Counted from the first letter of the stretch, positions 36,765 to 48,465 are shown. The stretch: DNA of 64,000 nt from Phaeobacter sp. CECT 5382 (GCF_001457775.1 NZ_CYSG01000011.1:1-64000); one strand, 5' to 3'. Translations and numbers: made by a program. The notes: generated by a model from the sequence alone, not told the origin.

Positions 36765-36854
36765 TGGCGGAGAGACAGGGATTCGAACCCTGGGTCCCCG
36801 TGAAGGGACAACGGTTTTCGAGACCGCCCCGTTCGACCACTCCGGCACCTCTCC
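36765..36854 (-). tRNA. tRNA-Ser (anticodon CGA)
   Basis: Read on the minus strand from 36854, the seven-base acceptor arm GGAGAGG pairs with TCTCTCC, and the discriminator G73 is followed by an encoded CCA ending at 36765. The anticodon arm is GCGGT-CTCGAAA-ACCGT, giving CGA in the loop, so it reads UCG serine codons. The long variable arm (GTCCCTTCACGGGGAC) is the class II feature expected of tRNA-Ser, and GGTTCGAATCC forms the T arm. The tRNA stands alone. Confidence 0.95.
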
Positions 36855-36976
36855 GCGGGGGTCTGGTGGAGGAGCGTTTAAGGATGAAACCGGCCGGGCG
36901 CAAGGGGGTTTTTCAACTTCTTTCGTGAAAGGCGTTTTTTAATTGTTTGCTCCGAGTTTTCCCTTAGGTTTCAACT

Positions 36977-37828
36977 ATGAGACATATCCTAAATCGCATT
37001 CATGCACCTCTCGCTGCCCTGCTGTTGTTGACGATGACAGTTCTTTTGCTCCCTGCATCCGCACAATCGGCTGAACGAGGAAAGATTGAGGCTTTTTTGC
37101 AGGTAACAGGCTTTGATGTTGCGCTAGACAGCATCGCCTTTTCGGCAGGAAATGCGCCCAGCATGCTTGGGCTCTCTGCCGGTAGCTTTGGTGCGGAGTG
37201 GACGCGGCTATCAGAACGGGTCTTTGACAGGCAAAAGATGCGCGTTTTGGCTCTCGATATTCTGACCGAGACACTACAGGACGACGCTCTGAACCATGCT
37301 GCTGATTTCTATGCAACCGATCTGGGCCAGCGACTGGTGCAGGCGGAAAACGCTGCCCACCTGGTTGAAGAGGGCGCGGTCAAGCAGCAGGCTGGTCAAC
37401 GCATCATTTCTGATCTCGTGCGGGCCGGAAGCGATCGCGTCGCCCTCTATCGCCGAATGGGGCAGGCGATTGATTCAGCAGGGGCAGGGCTGCGCTCGGT
37501 TCAACAAATCCAGTTCCGGTTTCTAATGGCTGCCAGTGCCGCCGGCATTGTTGAATTGCAGCTGGATGCAGACGGATTGCAGGCCTTTCTGCGCGAACAG
37601 GAAACCGAAATGCGTATGGCGCTTCAGGCTGCAAATCTTGCGACCTCGGCCTATACCTACCAGGGGTTCAGCGATGCCGAGATCCAGTCCTATGTTGAGG
37701 CGCTGGAGGCCCCTTTGATGAAGCAGGTCTATGAATTGCTAAACGCAGTTCAACACGAAATCACGGCCAACCGGTTTGAAGCACTAGCCTACAGGATGAA
37801 AGATCTTGGCCGCGGTGAAGATCTATAG
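36977..37828 (+). CDS. DUF2059-type exported protein
   Basis: A 283-residue protein with a signal peptide (hydrophobic residues of about 13-28, ending ASAQS). The mature chain is almost wholly helical, with repeated segments such as LTETLQDDALNHAADFYATD and QGFSDAEIQSYVEALEAPLM. The phrase describing helix, then FY.T..G, then E fits DUF2059, a periplasmic family of unknown role. It has no catalytic motif. The ATG at 36977 is the first in frame with the leader. It lies alone between the tRNA and the rplU region. A second, C-terminal DUF2059-like half may be present, suggesting internal duplication. Confidence 0.72.
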   Translation: MRHILNRIHAPLAALLLLTMTVLLLPASAQSAERGKIEAFLQVTGFDVALDSIAFSAGNAPSMLGLSAGSFGAEWTRLSERVFDRQKMRVLALDILTETLQDDALNHAADFYATDLGQRLVQAENAAHLVEEGAVKQQAGQRIISDLVRAGSDRVALYRRMGQAIDSAGAGLRSVQQIQFRFLMAASAAGIVELQLDADGLQAFLREQETEMRMALQAANLATSAYTYQGFSDAEIQSYVEALEAPLMKQVYELLNAVQHEITANRFEALAYRMKDLGRGEDL

Positions 37829-38189
37829 GGGGAAGCCCCATAAGAAGGTCTGTTGGTTGGGCATCGGATGCGTTCAAGGAGCCTGTTTGTAGACTACCTG
37901 CAGTCGGCATCCATGGCTTTCTGAAACCTTCGGAGCTCTGGATTAGAACGCCTACCGAGATTAGAACGCCTATCGAAGTGAGTTCCTGAGCATTCAGGCT
38001 TGACAGGTTTTGGGTTTCAGGCCAAAAGCCCCCATCCCGGCCCGGATTCTCTGTGCCGGGTTCAATTTGTAATACGTCCCGGCAGGGACGCGCTGTTCGA
38101 GGTGCCAATAGGCCAAAACGCTCTGCTACGGTTTCATAACCGGTCAACGTAGAGGACCAAAGGACGCGGTTGATAAAGGAAATACGCAT
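37829..38189. other. Leader and upstream region of rplU
   Basis: About 360 bases without a gene on the plus strand. It carries an 18-base tandem duplication (separate entry), presumably the rplU promoter, and AAAGGAA before the rplU start. A long minus-strand open frame crosses it and runs on through rplU, but it is an antisense artefact. Confidence 0.5.
37941..37976. repeat. 18-base tandem duplication upstream of rplU
   Basis: GATTAGAACGCCTACCGA at 37941-37958 is followed at once by GATTAGAACGCCTATCGA at 37959-37976, one base different. It lies about 210 bases before rplU. Confidence 0.85.
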
Positions 38190-38726
38190 ATGTTTGCGGT
38201 CCTCAAGACTGGCGGCAAGCAGTACAAAGTTCAGGCGGGTGATATCCTCCGCGTTGAAAAATTGGCTGCTGATGCTGGCGAAACAATCCAGTTCGACGAA
38301 ATCCTGATGCTTGGTGGCGACGCCCCAGTTGTTGGTGCTCCTTTGGTTGATGGCGCTGCCGTAAAGGCAGAAGTGGTCGACCAGATCAAAGGCGAAAAGC
38401 TTATTCACTTTGTGAAGCGTCGCCGGAAGCACTCTTCCAAGCGTACCAAAGGTCACCGTCAGAAACTGACCCTGATCAAGATCACTGAGATCCTGGCCTC
38501 CGGTGCTACCAAAGCTGCTGCAAAAGCGGCTCCTGCTGCTGCTGGTTCCGATGATCTGACTAAGATCACTGGCGTTGGTCCTGCTGCTGCCAAGAAATTG
38601 GAAGAAGCTGGCTTCACCAGCTTTGCTCAGATCGCAGCCTTGTCGGCAGACGACATTGCTGGTATTGACGCGGTCAAAGTGAAACCCGAATGGGTTGAGC
38701 AGGCCAAAGATCTGGCTAAAGGCTAA
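38190..38726 (+). CDS. rplU: 50S ribosomal protein L21 with C-terminal helix-hairpin-helix extension
   Basis: Residues 1-103 are ordinary L21, starting [20 protein letters not shown] and including [19 protein letters not shown], the 23S rRNA-binding part. The protein then continues through an Ala/Lys linker ([11 protein letters not shown]) into a second unit of about 60 residues: [20 protein letters not shown] and [12 protein letters not shown], a helix-hairpin-helix pattern. The total of 178 residues is far above the bacterial norm of about 103. Such extensions recur in Rhodobacteraceae. The start has AAAGGAA upstream, and rpmA follows 11 bases later, the usual rplU-rpmA order. Confidence 0.95.
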   Translation: MFAVLKTGGKQYKVQAGDILRVEKLAADAGETIQFDEILMLGGDAPVVGAPLVDGAAVKAEVVDQIKGEKLIHFVKRRRKHSSKRTKGHRQKLTLIKITEILASGATKAAAKAAPAAAGSDDLTKITGVGPAAAKKLEEAGFTSFAQIAALSADDIAGIDAVKVKPEWVEQAKDLAKG

Positions 38727-38737
38727 GGAGAGACAGA

Positions 38738-39007
38738 ATGGCACATAAAAAAGCTGGTGGTTCCTCCCGTAACGGCCGCGACTCAGCGGGTCGCCGCCTC
38801 GGTGTGAAACTCTATGGTGGTCAAGCGGCCATCTCTGGCAACATCATCATTCGTCAGCGCGGGACCAAATTTTGGCCGGGCGAGGGCGTTGGCCTTGGCA
38901 AAGATCACACGATCTTTGCTGTGACTGACGGTGCTGTCAAATTCCACAAAGGTCTGAAAGGCCGCACCTTTGTATCGGTTCTCCCAGTGGCGGAGGCCGC
39001 TGAGTAA
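38738..39007 (+). CDS. rpmA: 50S ribosomal protein L27
   Basis: An 89-residue large-subunit protein whose flexible N-terminus reaches the peptidyl transferase centre. It starts [20 protein letters not shown] and continues [20 protein letters not shown], diagnostic for L27. Unlike Firmicute copies it has no cleavable prefix. It is co-transcribed with rplU and followed by a strong terminator. The length and ending (PVAEAAE) are normal for alphaproteobacteria. Confidence 0.97.
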   Translation: MAHKKAGGSSRNGRDSAGRRLGVKLYGGQAAISGNIIIRQRGTKFWPGEGVGLGKDHTIFAVTDGAVKFHKGLKGRTFVSVLPVAEAAE

Positions 39008-39036
39008 ACCGAACCCAAAAGGTTATGAACAATGAG

Positions 39037-39066
39037 GGGATCGGCGATACAGCCGGTCCCTTTTTC
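39037..39066 (+). terminator. Terminator of rplU-rpmA
   Basis: GGGATCGGC at 39037-39045 pairs with GCCGGTCCC at 39052-39060, with one wobble pair and a six-base loop. TTTTTCTTTTTT follows. Confidence 0.92.
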
Positions 39067-39080
39067 TTTTTTCCGAAGGT

Positions 39081-39102
39081 CTCTGGTCCGGCCAGAGTTT
39101 TT
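39081..39102 (+). terminator. Second terminator-like hairpin after rpmA
   Basis: CTCTGG at 39081-39086 pairs with CCAGAG at 39092-39097, then five Ts. It sits just after the first terminator and may be a backup. Confidence 0.65.
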
Positions 39103-39268
39103 CAAGGTTTTACTGATAGGACACGGGCTTCGCCTTTGGCGGGGTTACGAGTTGTCTGATGTTTGAAACGTGATCGTTCGTGGATCGCGTGATCTTTAAA
39201 CGCAGTCAGTTCGTGCATTTATGGTGACGCAAGTATTGTGTTCGATCGCGTTCAAAAGGAGCAGAGGA

Positions 39269-42067
<2,799 letters not shown>

Positions 42068-42175
42068 CCTCAAGATTTTTGACAGGATACTTGTGACTGG
42101 AACCTTTGCACCCCAACAGGCTATTGTCTGGCAAAGGGATCGGTTCCAGCCGAGATCAGCAAAGGCGACTACCCC

Positions 42176-43441
42176 ATGAAAGACATCGAAAACATCCCCG
42201 CATTGATGGCCGACATCGGCATTCGTGCAAAAACGGCGGCCCAAACACTGGCCACAGCCAGTGCTGAACGCAAACATGCAGCCCTGATTGGCGCCGCAGA
42301 GTCTGTTTGGTCTCGCCGGGCAGAGATTATCGAAGCCAACGCCAAGGATCTGGAATTTGGCCGCAGCAAGGGCCTTTCACCGGCAATGATGGATCGCCTC
42401 ATGCTGGACGAATCCCGCATCCAGGGCATCGTTGACGGGCTGCGCGCGGTGGCAGAGCAGGCGGACCCAGTGGGTGAAGTTCTGGCCGAATGGGACCAGC
42501 CTTCTGGGTTGAAAATCCAACGCGTACGCACGCCGCTGGGCGTTATTGGGGTGATCTACGAAAGCCGCCCGAATGTGACAGCCGATGCCGGGGCACTTTG
42601 CCTGAAATCCGGCAATGCGGTGATCCTGCGCGGCGGATCCGAAAGTTTTAATTCCGCCCGGGCCATTCATGCCTGTCTGGCGCAGGGGCTGCGTGATGCG
42701 GGTCTTCCTGAAGACGCCGTGCAGCTGGTTCCGACACGGGATCGGGCTGCAGTGCAAGAGCTGTTGACCATGACGAACTATGTCGACGTTATTGTCCCTC
42801 GTGGCGGCAAGGGGTTGGTTGGGCTGGTACAGCGCGAAGCACGGGTTCCGGTTTTTGCCCATCTCGAAGGCATCGTGCATATCTACCTCGACAAATCAGC
42901 GGATCCGAAAAAGGCGCTCGAAGTTGTTCTGAACGCCAAAACCCGCCGCACGGGTATTTGTGGTGCTGCCGAATGCCTGTTGATCCATAAAGATATTGTC
43001 GAGACAATCGGCCAGGATGTCCTAGCAGCATTAGCTGCAGCCGGTGTTGAAATCCACGCCGCCGAAGGGCTGATGGGCCCCGAGGGTATGGAGCTGGCAA
43101 CCGAGGAAGACTGGGGCAAAGAATATCTTGATGCCATTATTGCTGCAAAACCTGTCGCAGATATCGACGAGGCAATTGCACATATCCGCAAATACCATTC
43201 GCAGCATACTGATTGCATCATCACCGAAGATGAGGCAGCTGTTGCTCAGTTTTTCTCAGAACTGGATAGCGCCATTTTGATGCACAATGCCTCAACCCAG
43301 TTTGCAGACGGTGGCGAATTTGGCATGGGGGCCGAGATCGGCATCGCAACCGGAAAGATGCATGCGCGCGGCCCAGTTGGCGCGGCGCAATTGACCAGCT
43401 TCAAGTATCTGGTGCGCGGCGACGGGGCGGTGCGTAGCTGA
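42176..43441 (+). CDS. proA: Gamma-glutamyl phosphate reductase
   Basis: A 421-residue NADPH-dependent reductase making glutamate-5-semialdehyde in proline synthesis. It shows [38 protein letters not shown] and the catalytic Cys region [16 protein letters not shown], and ends with [20 protein letters not shown]. The length is standard. It follows proB by 108 bases, a gap that could hold its own promoter or be read through. Together proB and proA form the complete route from glutamate to the semialdehyde; proC is not in the window. A hairpin just after the stop separates it from the convergent chpT. Confidence 0.97.
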   Translation: MKDIENIPALMADIGIRAKTAAQTLATASAERKHAALIGAAESVWSRRAEIIEANAKDLEFGRSKGLSPAMMDRLMLDESRIQGIVDGLRAVAEQADPVGEVLAEWDQPSGLKIQRVRTPLGVIGVIYESRPNVTADAGALCLKSGNAVILRGGSESFNSARAIHACLAQGLRDAGLPEDAVQLVPTRDRAAVQELLTMTNYVDVIVPRGGKGLVGLVQREARVPVFAHLEGIVHIYLDKSADPKKALEVVLNAKTRRTGICGAAECLLIHKDIVETIGQDVLAALAAAGVEIHAAEGLMGPEGMELATEEDWGKEYLDAIIAAKPVADIDEAIAHIRKYHSQHTDCIITEDEAAVAQFFSELDSAILMHNASTQFADGGEFGMGAEIGIATGKMHARGPVGAAQLTSFKYLVRGDGAVRS

Positions 43442-43465
43442 TTACTGTTGCATGCCTGCTGGAAG

Positions 43466-43493
43466 AAAAAAACCTCGCCAGATTTTGGCGAGG
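43466..43493 (-). terminator. Terminator of chpT, possibly bidirectional
   Basis: CCTCGCCA at 43473-43480 pairs with TGGCGAGG at 43486-43493. On the minus strand seven Ts follow (43472-43466), which fits termination of the opposite-strand chpT gene. The plus-strand side is less T-rich but may help end proA. Confidence 0.88.
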
Positions 43494-43523
43494 GTTTATG
43501 TTTACAATACCTTATGGCGAAAA

Positions 43524-44120
43524 CTAAAACTGGATTGTGATCTTTTCTAGGGTCTGGTCGTAGTAGATTTTGCGGTCGGCCTCTTGGGCGGCGGTCGGCA
43601 GCATGGCAAATTGCACCAAAGCCGGCGTAACTGTCGCCGAAGTATCGCTGCCATCAAGATGGCCCCAAAGGGCCTCATCGACATTCAGTTTGCGACCTTC
43701 GCCGGTGATCGTCCATTTACCATCCGCCTGCAAGACGTTGATCATTCCGCCATAGGGCAAAGCACTTTCCAGGCACAGAGCCGCCAAGAAGGTCATCCGA
43801 ACATCACTGCGGCTGCTGCCATCAAGCGGCGCCCATTGATATTTCAGACGACCGGCTTTGCTGATATCGTCAAGCACCGACAGGATCTCGGCGCGACCCA
43901 TCTGCTGCTCGCCGGCAGCACCGAAGGCCACGCGGAAAAACCGGATGCGGGCATTGGCGTTCAGCACGCTGTCAGAAATCAACTCCAACTCTGGGCCATC
44001 CATCGCGCCGGACATACCCAGCAGCTCAAGCCCGTTGTTGATGGCGCCAACCGGGCTGATCAAATCGTGGCAGATCCTGGACCCTATCAAAGCGGCCAAA
44101 TTGGCGGTATCTACAGCCAT
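43524..44120 (-). CDS. chpT: ChpT-like histidine phosphotransferase
   Basis: A 198-residue protein of the dimeric histidine phosphotransferase family that passes phosphate from CckA to CtrA and CpdR. The phospho-accepting His is in SRICHDLISPVGAINNGLEL (His18 in this numbering). The second half is the degenerate kinase-ATPase-like domain that binds the receiver proteins. The ATG at 44120 follows GAGGAAAGAC; a longer frame to 44231 is rejected since it would overlap the divergent gene. In roseobacters the CckA-ChpT-CtrA relay controls motility and gene transfer agents rather than viability. CckA and CtrA are not encoded here. Confidence 0.88.
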   Translation of the reverse strand: MAVDTANLAALIGSRICHDLISPVGAINNGLELLGMSGAMDGPELELISDSVLNANARIRFFRVAFGAAGEQQMGRAEILSVLDDISKAGRLKYQWAPLDGSSRSDVRMTFLAALCLESALPYGGMINVLQADGKWTITGEGRKLNVDEALWGHLDGSDTSATVTPALVQFAMLPTAAQEADRKIYYDQTLEKITIQF

Positions 44121-44147
44121 GTCTTTCCTCCGAATTGGGCCTCTCTC

Positions 44148-44330
44148 ATGATCGACCTCAATGCTATTCTTACCCCCGGGATGCTGGTGAAACATCCCGA
44201 TCACCCGGAATGGGGACCAGGTCAGGTCCAATCCAATGCAGGGGGCAAAATTACTGTCAATTTTCGTGACCAGGGAAAACTGGTCTTTGCCGGGGCTATG
44301 GTCCCCTTGATTCTAGTGAATGAGCCATAG
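44148..44330 (+). CDS. DUF3553-family small protein
   Basis: A 60-residue soluble protein beginning MIDLNAILTPGMLVKHPDHP and continuing EWGPGQVQSNAGGKITVNFR. This matches DUF3553, a small alphaproteobacterial family with a Tudor/SH3-like strand pattern resembling the RNA polymerase-binding CarD/Mfd fold (W.G.GQVQS). It starts 27 bases from the divergent chpT start, so the two share one small control region. The function is unknown; nucleic-acid or polymerase contact is a structural guess only. The frame is open further upstream, but only this ATG gives the family start. Confidence 0.8.
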   Translation: MIDLNAILTPGMLVKHPDHPEWGPGQVQSNAGGKITVNFRDQGKLVFAGAMVPLILVNEP

Positions 44331-44437
44331 CGGTTTATGAATGGTTAAGAAAGACCGTAGAGTTTTATGAAAATCTTGCGCGTGCCCTGCGGTCCGGTTT
44401 ATCTGCTGGCGCGAAACAACCTCGGAAGCCCGGCTTT

Positions 44438-45199
44438 ATGCCAGAAAATGAAATGACGTTCTCTGTCTCATTGGCGCGGACAGATGCAGATATCCAGGCC
44501 GCGCAGGCGCTGCGCTATCAGGTGTTCGTCGAAGAAATGGGCGCAAGTGGACAGCAGGTCGACCATGCGGCGAAGCTGGAGCGCGATTATTTCGACGCGT
44601 TCTGTGATCATCTTCTGATCACGGAAACCCGCAGCAATCAGGTTATTGGCACTTATCGGCTGATGCGCCGGAAGCAGGCTGAGGCGGCCGGGCGGTTTTA
44701 TTCGGAAACCGAATACGATCTTGACACATTAAAGTCATCGGGCCGCAGCCTGCTTGAGGTTGGACGGTCCTGTTTGCATCCACAATTTCGAGGCGGATCT
44801 GCTCTGTTTCATTTGTGGAGTGGCCTGGCTGACTATGTCGCCACACATCGCATCGACGTTCTGTTTGGGGTCGCGAGCTTTCCCGGAACCGATCTGGATC
44901 AACTGGCCGAACCCCTGTCGATGCTTCACCACGGGTTTCTGGCACCAGAGTGGCTTCGCTGTCGGTCAGAAGTGTTTCAATCCATGGCGCTGCTGCCAAA
45001 GGAAGATGTGGATCGCAAACGCGCGATGCTGCAGATTCCTGCGTTAATCAAAGCCTATCTTCGACTTGGCGGGGTGATCGGCGAGGGTGCCTATGTTGAC
45101 CACAGCTTTAACACCACGGATGTCTGCATGATCCTGGACACCTGCGCCATGACGGACCGACAGAAGCGGATGTTCGCAGGCCCGCAGGTGGAAGGTTAA
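44438..45199 (+). CDS. olsB: L-ornithine N-alpha-acyltransferase OlsB
   Basis: A 253-residue GNAT-like acyltransferase that attaches a 3-hydroxyacyl group from acyl carrier protein to ornithine, giving lyso-ornithine lipid. The family text is QALRYQVFVEEMGASGQQVD, YFDAFCDHLLI, VIGTYRLMRRKQAEAAGRFY and LEVGRSCLHPQFRGGSALFH. OlsB shares its fold with LuxI-type signal synthases, but the sequence and neighbour identify OlsB. The start at 44438 lies about 107 bases after the DUF3553 gene. The olsA gene follows three bases after its stop. Ornithine lipids replace phospholipids under phosphate limitation in many marine bacteria. Confidence 0.93.
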   Translation: MPENEMTFSVSLARTDADIQAAQALRYQVFVEEMGASGQQVDHAAKLERDYFDAFCDHLLITETRSNQVIGTYRLMRRKQAEAAGRFYSETEYDLDTLKSSGRSLLEVGRSCLHPQFRGGSALFHLWSGLADYVATHRIDVLFGVASFPGTDLDQLAEPLSMLHHGFLAPEWLRCRSEVFQSMALLPKEDVDRKRAMLQIPALIKAYLRLGGVIGEGAYVDHSFNTTDVCMILDTCAMTDRQKRMFAGPQVEG

Positions 45200-45202
45200 A
45201 CC

Positions 45203-46030
45203 ATGCCGGAAACCTGGAACGAAGGAGAGGCTCCGGAGCCGATCCGCATCACCGCAATTGGCTGGGGCTTTGTTGTCTGCCGGGCTTTGGTGCTCGGGGG
45301 ATTGGTTTTTGGCGGATTGATCGTCCTTTTACTGCTGCGCCTGATCGAACGCCCGATTTGCGGACTGAACCGCCCGGTCACGCCCTTTATCACTCAGTTT
45401 GTCTGTCGCAATGCCTTTCGGGTGCTGGGCATGGAGTTTTCAACCCAAGGTGAACTGATGCGCCATCGGGGGGCCGTTGTGGCCAATCACACCTCCTGGC
45501 TGGATATTTTTGCGCTGAACGCCCGCAAGCGGATATATTTTGTTTCCAAGGCTGAGGTCGCAGGCTGGCCCGGCATCGGCTGGCTTGCCCGTGCGACTGG
45601 TACCGTTTTTATCGAACGCAACCGAAAGCGTGCGAAAGAACAGACCGAACTGTTTGAATCCCGCCTGCAGGCCGGACACAAGCTGCTGTTTTTCCCGGAA
45701 GGCACATCCACCGATGGTTTGCGCGTTTTGCCATTTAAAACAACGCTTTTTGCGGCCTTCTTTGGCGACCACTTACGTCAGATAAGCTATATCCAGCCTG
45801 TATCCGTGGTGTTTATTGCCCCAAAGGGCCAAGAGGCACGGTTCTACGGCTGGTGGGGCGATATGGACTTTGCGCCGCATCTGTTGAAAACGCTGGCGGC
45901 CCCCCGTCAGGGCCGCGTCGAGTTGATCTATCACAGCCCGCTAAAAGTCGCGGATTTTGCCGATCGCAAGGCGCTGGCCGCTGCCTGTGAAGCCGAGGTC
46001 CGCAAGGGACATGAGACTTTGCGCAAATAG
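45203..46030 (+). CDS. olsA: Lyso-ornithine lipid O-acyltransferase OlsA
   Basis: A 275-residue membrane acyltransferase of the PlsC type that completes ornithine lipid. One N-terminal helix (residues of about 23-45) anchors it. The catalytic block VVANHTSWLDIFALNARK has the NHxxxxD motif, and FFPEGTSTDGLRVLPFK has the phosphate/acyl-binding EGT motif. It is three bases from olsB, forming the usual olsBA operon. It could also act on lysophosphatidate, as many OlsA homologues do, which would support phospholipid synthesis. The stop precedes the rpsB leader by about 50 bases; no terminator is obvious there. Confidence 0.92.
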   Translation: MPETWNEGEAPEPIRITAIGWGFVVCRALVLGGLVFGGLIVLLLLRLIERPICGLNRPVTPFITQFVCRNAFRVLGMEFSTQGELMRHRGAVVANHTSWLDIFALNARKRIYFVSKAEVAGWPGIGWLARATGTVFIERNRKRAKEQTELFESRLQAGHKLLFFPEGTSTDGLRVLPFKTTLFAAFFGDHLRQISYIQPVSVVFIAPKGQEARFYGWWGDMDFAPHLLKTLAAPRQGRVELIYHSPLKVADFADRKALAAACEAEVRKGHETLRK

Positions 46031-46080
46031 CACTTGCAGGCGGTGCCAAGCTGTCCTATACGCGCGCCATCAAACCCGCA

Positions 46081-46154
46081 GGTGGGGTTTGGCCTGATCA
46101 GGGGAGACATCCCTGACAGACCGCCGGTTGGAGCGTCTGCTCTGAACCCCCACC
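46081..46154 (+). promoter_or_regulatory. Structured leader before rpsB
   Basis: GGTGGGG at 46081-46087 can pair with CCCCACC at 46148-46154, closing a domain that contains an inner hairpin TCAGGG (46098-46103) / CCCTGA (46111-46116). The domain ends 33 bases before the rpsB ATG. Ribosomal protein leaders of this kind often bind the encoded protein for feedback. The pairing is by eye only. Confidence 0.45.
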
Positions 46155-46186
46155 GAGGACTGAAACCGGAAAAAAGGAATACAAGC

Positions 46187-46954
46187 ATGGCTCTTCCCGA
46201 GTTCTCCATGCGCCAGCTGCTGGAAGCAGGCGTACACTTTGGTCACCAGACACAGCGCTGGAACCCCCGCATGGCACCTTACATCTATGGTGCACGCAAC
46301 GGCATCCACATCATGGATCTGACACAGACCGTTCCAATGCTGGACCAGTCGCTGCAGATCGTGCGTGACACTGTTGCCAAGGGCGGTCGTATCCTCTTCG
46401 TTGGTACCAAGCGTCAGGCCGCAGGCCCCATCGCCGAAGCCGCTGAGAAATCCGCTCAGTACTTCATGAACCACCGTTGGTTGGGTGGCACATTGACCAA
46501 CTGGAAAACCGTTTCCCAGTCGATCAAACGCCTGAACGAAATCAACGAGAAGCTCGAAGGTGGTGCCGAAGGCCTCACCAAGAAAGAGCGTCTGGGCATG
46601 GAACGTGACCAGCAGAAGCTGCAGGCTTCGCTTGGTGGTATCTCCGAGATGGGCGGCGTTCCTGACCTGCTGTTCGTCATCGACGTGAAAAAAGAAGCAC
46701 TGGCCATCGCCGAAGCCAAAAAGCTGGGTATCCCGGTTGTGGCTGTTGTCGACACCAACTGCTCGCCTGACGGTGTTGATTTCATCATCCCCGGCAACGA
46801 CGATGCATCGCGCGCTATCTCGCTCTATTGCGATCTGGTTGCACGCGCGGCCCTGGACGGCATGACCGCTCAGCTGGGTGCTGCTGGTGTTGACCTCGGC
46901 GCGCTGGAAGATGCGCCCGAAGAAGAGGCCGTCGCTGAAGAAGCTTCCGCCTAA
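46187..46954 (+). CDS. rpsB: 30S ribosomal protein S2
   Basis: A 255-residue small-subunit protein. It starts [20 protein letters not shown] and continues [20 protein letters not shown]; later parts [20 protein letters not shown] and [20 protein letters not shown] are diagnostic of S2. The acidic C-terminal tail ([15 protein letters not shown]) is typical of alphaproteobacteria. The ATG at 46187 has AAAGGA upstream; the frame opens earlier, but that part is the structured leader. It forms the conserved rpsB-tsf operon. Confidence 0.97.
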   Translation: MALPEFSMRQLLEAGVHFGHQTQRWNPRMAPYIYGARNGIHIMDLTQTVPMLDQSLQIVRDTVAKGGRILFVGTKRQAAGPIAEAAEKSAQYFMNHRWLGGTLTNWKTVSQSIKRLNEINEKLEGGAEGLTKKERLGMERDQQKLQASLGGISEMGGVPDLLFVIDVKKEALAIAEAKKLGIPVVAVVDTNCSPDGVDFIIPGNDDASRAISLYCDLVARAALDGMTAQLGAAGVDLGALEDAPEEEAVAEEASA

Positions 46955-46979
46955 TCTGCCTGTCACAGGTTTGACATAC

Positions 46980-47001
46980 GGGGCAGGGTATCACCTGCCC
47001 C
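46980..47001 (+). terminator. Hairpin between rpsB and tsf
   Basis: GGGGCAGG at 46980-46987 pairs perfectly with CCTGCCCC at 46994-47001 across a six-base loop. No T tract follows, only AATTACG, so it is more likely an attenuator or RNA stability element than a full terminator. Confidence 0.6.
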
Positions 47002-47031
47002 AATTACGTTTAGATTTGAGGAGAGCCACAG

Positions 47032-47907
47032 ATGGCAATCACAGCTGCACTCGTTAAAGAACTGCGCGACTCCACCGGCGCTGGCATGATGGACGCGAAA
47101 AAAGCCCTGACCGAAACCAATGGTGACATGGAAGCCGCCGTTGACTGGCTGCGCACCAAAGGTCTGGCCAAAGCCGCGAAAAAATCCGGTCGTACCGCCG
47201 CCGAAGGTCTGGTCGCCGTTGTCGTCGATGGCGGCAAAGGTGTTGCGGTCGAAGTGAACTCGGAAACCGACTTTGTTGGTAAGAACGCCGAATTCCAAGA
47301 AATGGTTGGCGGAATCGCCAAGGTTGCTTTGGGTGTTGCAGATGTTGAGGCGCTGAAAGCGGCCGACATGGGCGGCAAAACCGTCGAAGCCGTGATCACC
47401 GCCAAAATCGCCACCATTGGCGAAAACATGTCGGTGCGCCGTATGGCTGCTCTCGAAGGCGAGACTGTCATCTCCTACGTTCACAATGCGGCAACTGCCG
47501 GTATGGGCAAAATCGGTGTTCTGGTTGCCTTGACCGGTGGCAATGAAGCATTCGGCAAACAGGTTGCAATGCACATTGCTGCTGTGAACCCTGCCGCTCT
47601 CTCCGAAGCTGACATGGATGCTTCGGTTGTTGAGAAGGAAAAGCAGGTTCAGATGGATATCGCACGCGAGTCCGGAAAGCCCGAAGCCGTGATCGAAAAA
47701 ATGATCGTTGGTCGGATGAAGAAATTCGTTGCTGAATCAACCCTTCTGAACCAGCAGTTCGTGGTGAACCCCGACCTGACCGTTGAAGCGGCCGCCAAAG
47801 AAGCTGGCGCCACCATCACCGGGTTTGTGCGTCTGGAAGTTGGCGAAGGCATCGAAGTCGAAAAAGAAGACTTTGCCGCCGAGGTTGCCAAGGCCGCTCA
47901 GGGCTAA
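47032..47907 (+). CDS. tsf: Elongation factor Ts
   Basis: A 291-residue nucleotide exchange factor for EF-Tu. It starts [20 protein letters not shown] and continues [20 protein letters not shown], the N-terminal UBA-like part. The EF-Tu-contacting motif is [15 protein letters not shown], followed by two core subdomains. The start has GAGGAGAG upstream. It is separated from rpsB by 77 bases containing a hairpin, and a clear terminator follows. Length and sequence are ordinary for the class. Confidence 0.97.
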   Translation: MAITAALVKELRDSTGAGMMDAKKALTETNGDMEAAVDWLRTKGLAKAAKKSGRTAAEGLVAVVVDGGKGVAVEVNSETDFVGKNAEFQEMVGGIAKVALGVADVEALKAADMGGKTVEAVITAKIATIGENMSVRRMAALEGETVISYVHNAATAGMGKIGVLVALTGGNEAFGKQVAMHIAAVNPAALSEADMDASVVEKEKQVQMDIARESGKPEAVIEKMIVGRMKKFVAESTLLNQQFVVNPDLTVEAAAKEAGATITGFVRLEVGEGIEVEKEDFAAEVAKAAQG

Positions 47908-47931
47908 GGCTCTAGAAGTTAAGAAATTAAA

Positions 47932-47964
47932 GGGGCTGATGGGAAACCGTCGGCCCTTTTTCTA
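47932..47964 (+). terminator. Terminator of rpsB-tsf
   Basis: GGGCTGA at 47933-47939 pairs with TCGGCCC at 47950-47956 (one wobble). TTTTTCTATTT follows. Confidence 0.85.
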
Positions 47965-48465
47965 TTTCACCTGCTGAAATCGGGTAGCGAAACCAAACGT
48001 GTTTTTTGGACAAAAGGGAGGACGTGGAGCCTTGGAAAGTTTGAAGATCCATATGCCAATGCGGTCATATCTGACCTGATCTAAGGCCAACTCCTTTGAC
48101 GTTGAAAAGGCAGGACGTGATTTCTCACACTGCCTAGCTCGGGTGTGGGGGCAAAAGAGAAAAGCGGAGGGGCTCCAAAAGATGGGGATGGATGGAGCCC
48201 CTCATTCTCACGGCACCGACGCGGAAAAATACACGTCGGAAACCGTACAGGTCCGAGAGCCTTGATATTGCAAGGGTCGTTTCCCAAAGTTCCTAGGCTA
48301 AAGCCACCACTCACGGAACATGATTAGTGTGCCTCACTTCAGTGAAAAAGTGTAGTAGTGTTTTCCATACCCGATTGACGCTAGCTTCCGATGGGTAAAC
48401 TCCCTCCAGGTTACGGGGAACACTGAGTTTTTTCTTCGAATGAAATTAAGGCATCGTGAAAATTA
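47965..48465. other. Intergenic region between tsf and luxR with a long hairpin
   Basis: Five hundred bases without a supported gene. The notable element is a perfect 11-base stem, GAGGGGCTCCA at 48167-48177 with its complement at 48193-48203 around a 15-base loop. Read on the minus strand it is followed by a T-rich tract, CGCTTTTCTCTTTT. It could end a long luxR transcript or belong to a small RNA. Open frames over the region are unsupported. Confidence 0.5.

Noticed and set aside
36765-36854. Integration (att) site of a mobile island at tRNA-Ser
   Set aside because: No integrase and no second copy of the tRNA 3' end could be found in the window.
37761-38744. A 327-codon minus-strand open frame across the rplU region
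   Set aside because: It is antisense to rplU, whose identity is certain, and encodes no known protein.
44438-45199. Autoinducer (LuxI-type) synthase to match the LuxR gene
   Set aside because: The fold is shared, but the sequence and the directly following PlsC-type gene identify olsBA, ornithine lipid synthesis.
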